This document shows positions 62,980 to 62,986 of a stretch of 62,986 bases of DNA, one piece after another. Positions within the stretch are counted from its first letter, which is position 1. Each line of letters starts with the position of its first letter. The notes beneath the pieces were generated by a model. The model saw only the letters and a list, made by a program, of their open reading frames with translations. It was not told where the DNA came from and did no database searches. The stretch is from an uncultured Lachnospiraceae bacterium. GTDB lineage: Bacteria > Bacillota > Clostridia > Lachnospirales > Lachnospiraceae. The DNA lies in contig CAMWJV010000006.1 of assembly GCA_947174665.1 (NCBI GenBank), positions 1-62,986 of the forward strand, in the 5' to 3' direction. The translations under genes were made by a program, and so were the position numbers.

Positions 62980-62986
62980 GTTTTAA

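Overview
The window looks like a chromosomal segment of a spore-forming, anaerobic Gram-positive bacterium of the class Clostridia, most likely Lachnospiraceae. The evidence is a SpoVAF-type GerA protein, a YtaF-type and possibly a YtvI-type sporulation membrane protein, a reverse rubrerythrin with a PerR/Fur regulator, a TSCPD protein, many AGGAGG-like ribosome binding sites and TTGACA/TATAAT promoters, and a vanG-type gene set close to those of clostridia. The assignment is by recognition only; no database search was possible.

Layout. 0.2-9 kb: tRNA-Pro(CGG), a HelD-like helicase, an ECF sigma factor with its membrane partner, a densely structured intergenic element, and an unusual operon of a zinc-ribbon pseudokinase, a VWA protein and a divergent adenylosuccinate-synthetase-like enzyme. 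8.7-14.2 kb: a lantibiotic-immunity-type (LanFEG/Cpr-like) ABC transporter with three small membrane or lipoprotein genes, divergent from its two-component system; five ACC boxes at exact 11-bp spacing lie between them. 14-26.3 kb: an O-antigen-ligase-type polymerase, an AI-2E/YtvI protein, a MoxR-DUF58-transglutaminase operon, RNA modification enzymes and a second two-component system. 26.5-32.7 kb: a complete vanR-vanS-vanG-vanXY-vanT set for D-Ala-D-Ser peptidoglycan precursors. 32.7-41.8 kb: PerR and rubrerythrin, an Rpn-type nuclease with an in-frame repeat tract, M29 aminopeptidase, an ArsR regulator, and two A+T-rich ABC exporters. 41.9-44 kb: a small unknown gene, a strongly structured leader enclosed by a 17-bp inverted repeat, and a YSDD reverse transcriptase. 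44-55.7 kb: housekeeping and sporulation genes (luxS, mtnN, gtrA, yhfC, pgi, murG, a polysaccharide deacetylase, ytaF, spoVAF). 55.7-62.3 kb: two islets separated by tRNA-Gly(GCC), tRNA-Gly(TCC) and tRNA-Phe; the first carries YbjN-like, GNAT and tandem-duplicated kinase-like genes. A GNAT gene closes the window.

How the genes fit together. Much of the left half deals with the cell envelope under attack: LanFEG with its two-component system for cationic peptides, the vanG set for glycopeptides, an ECF sigma pair and a second sensor-regulator pair. The best candidates for under-described biology are the reverse transcriptase with its structured RNA (42.5-44.0 kb), the pseudokinase/VWA/PurA-like operon (5.5-8.7 kb), the YbjN/GNAT/double-kinase operon (56.1-60.2 kb), a 36-nt hairpin-plus-RBS leader found upstream of two unrelated genes, and the 11-bp-phased operator.
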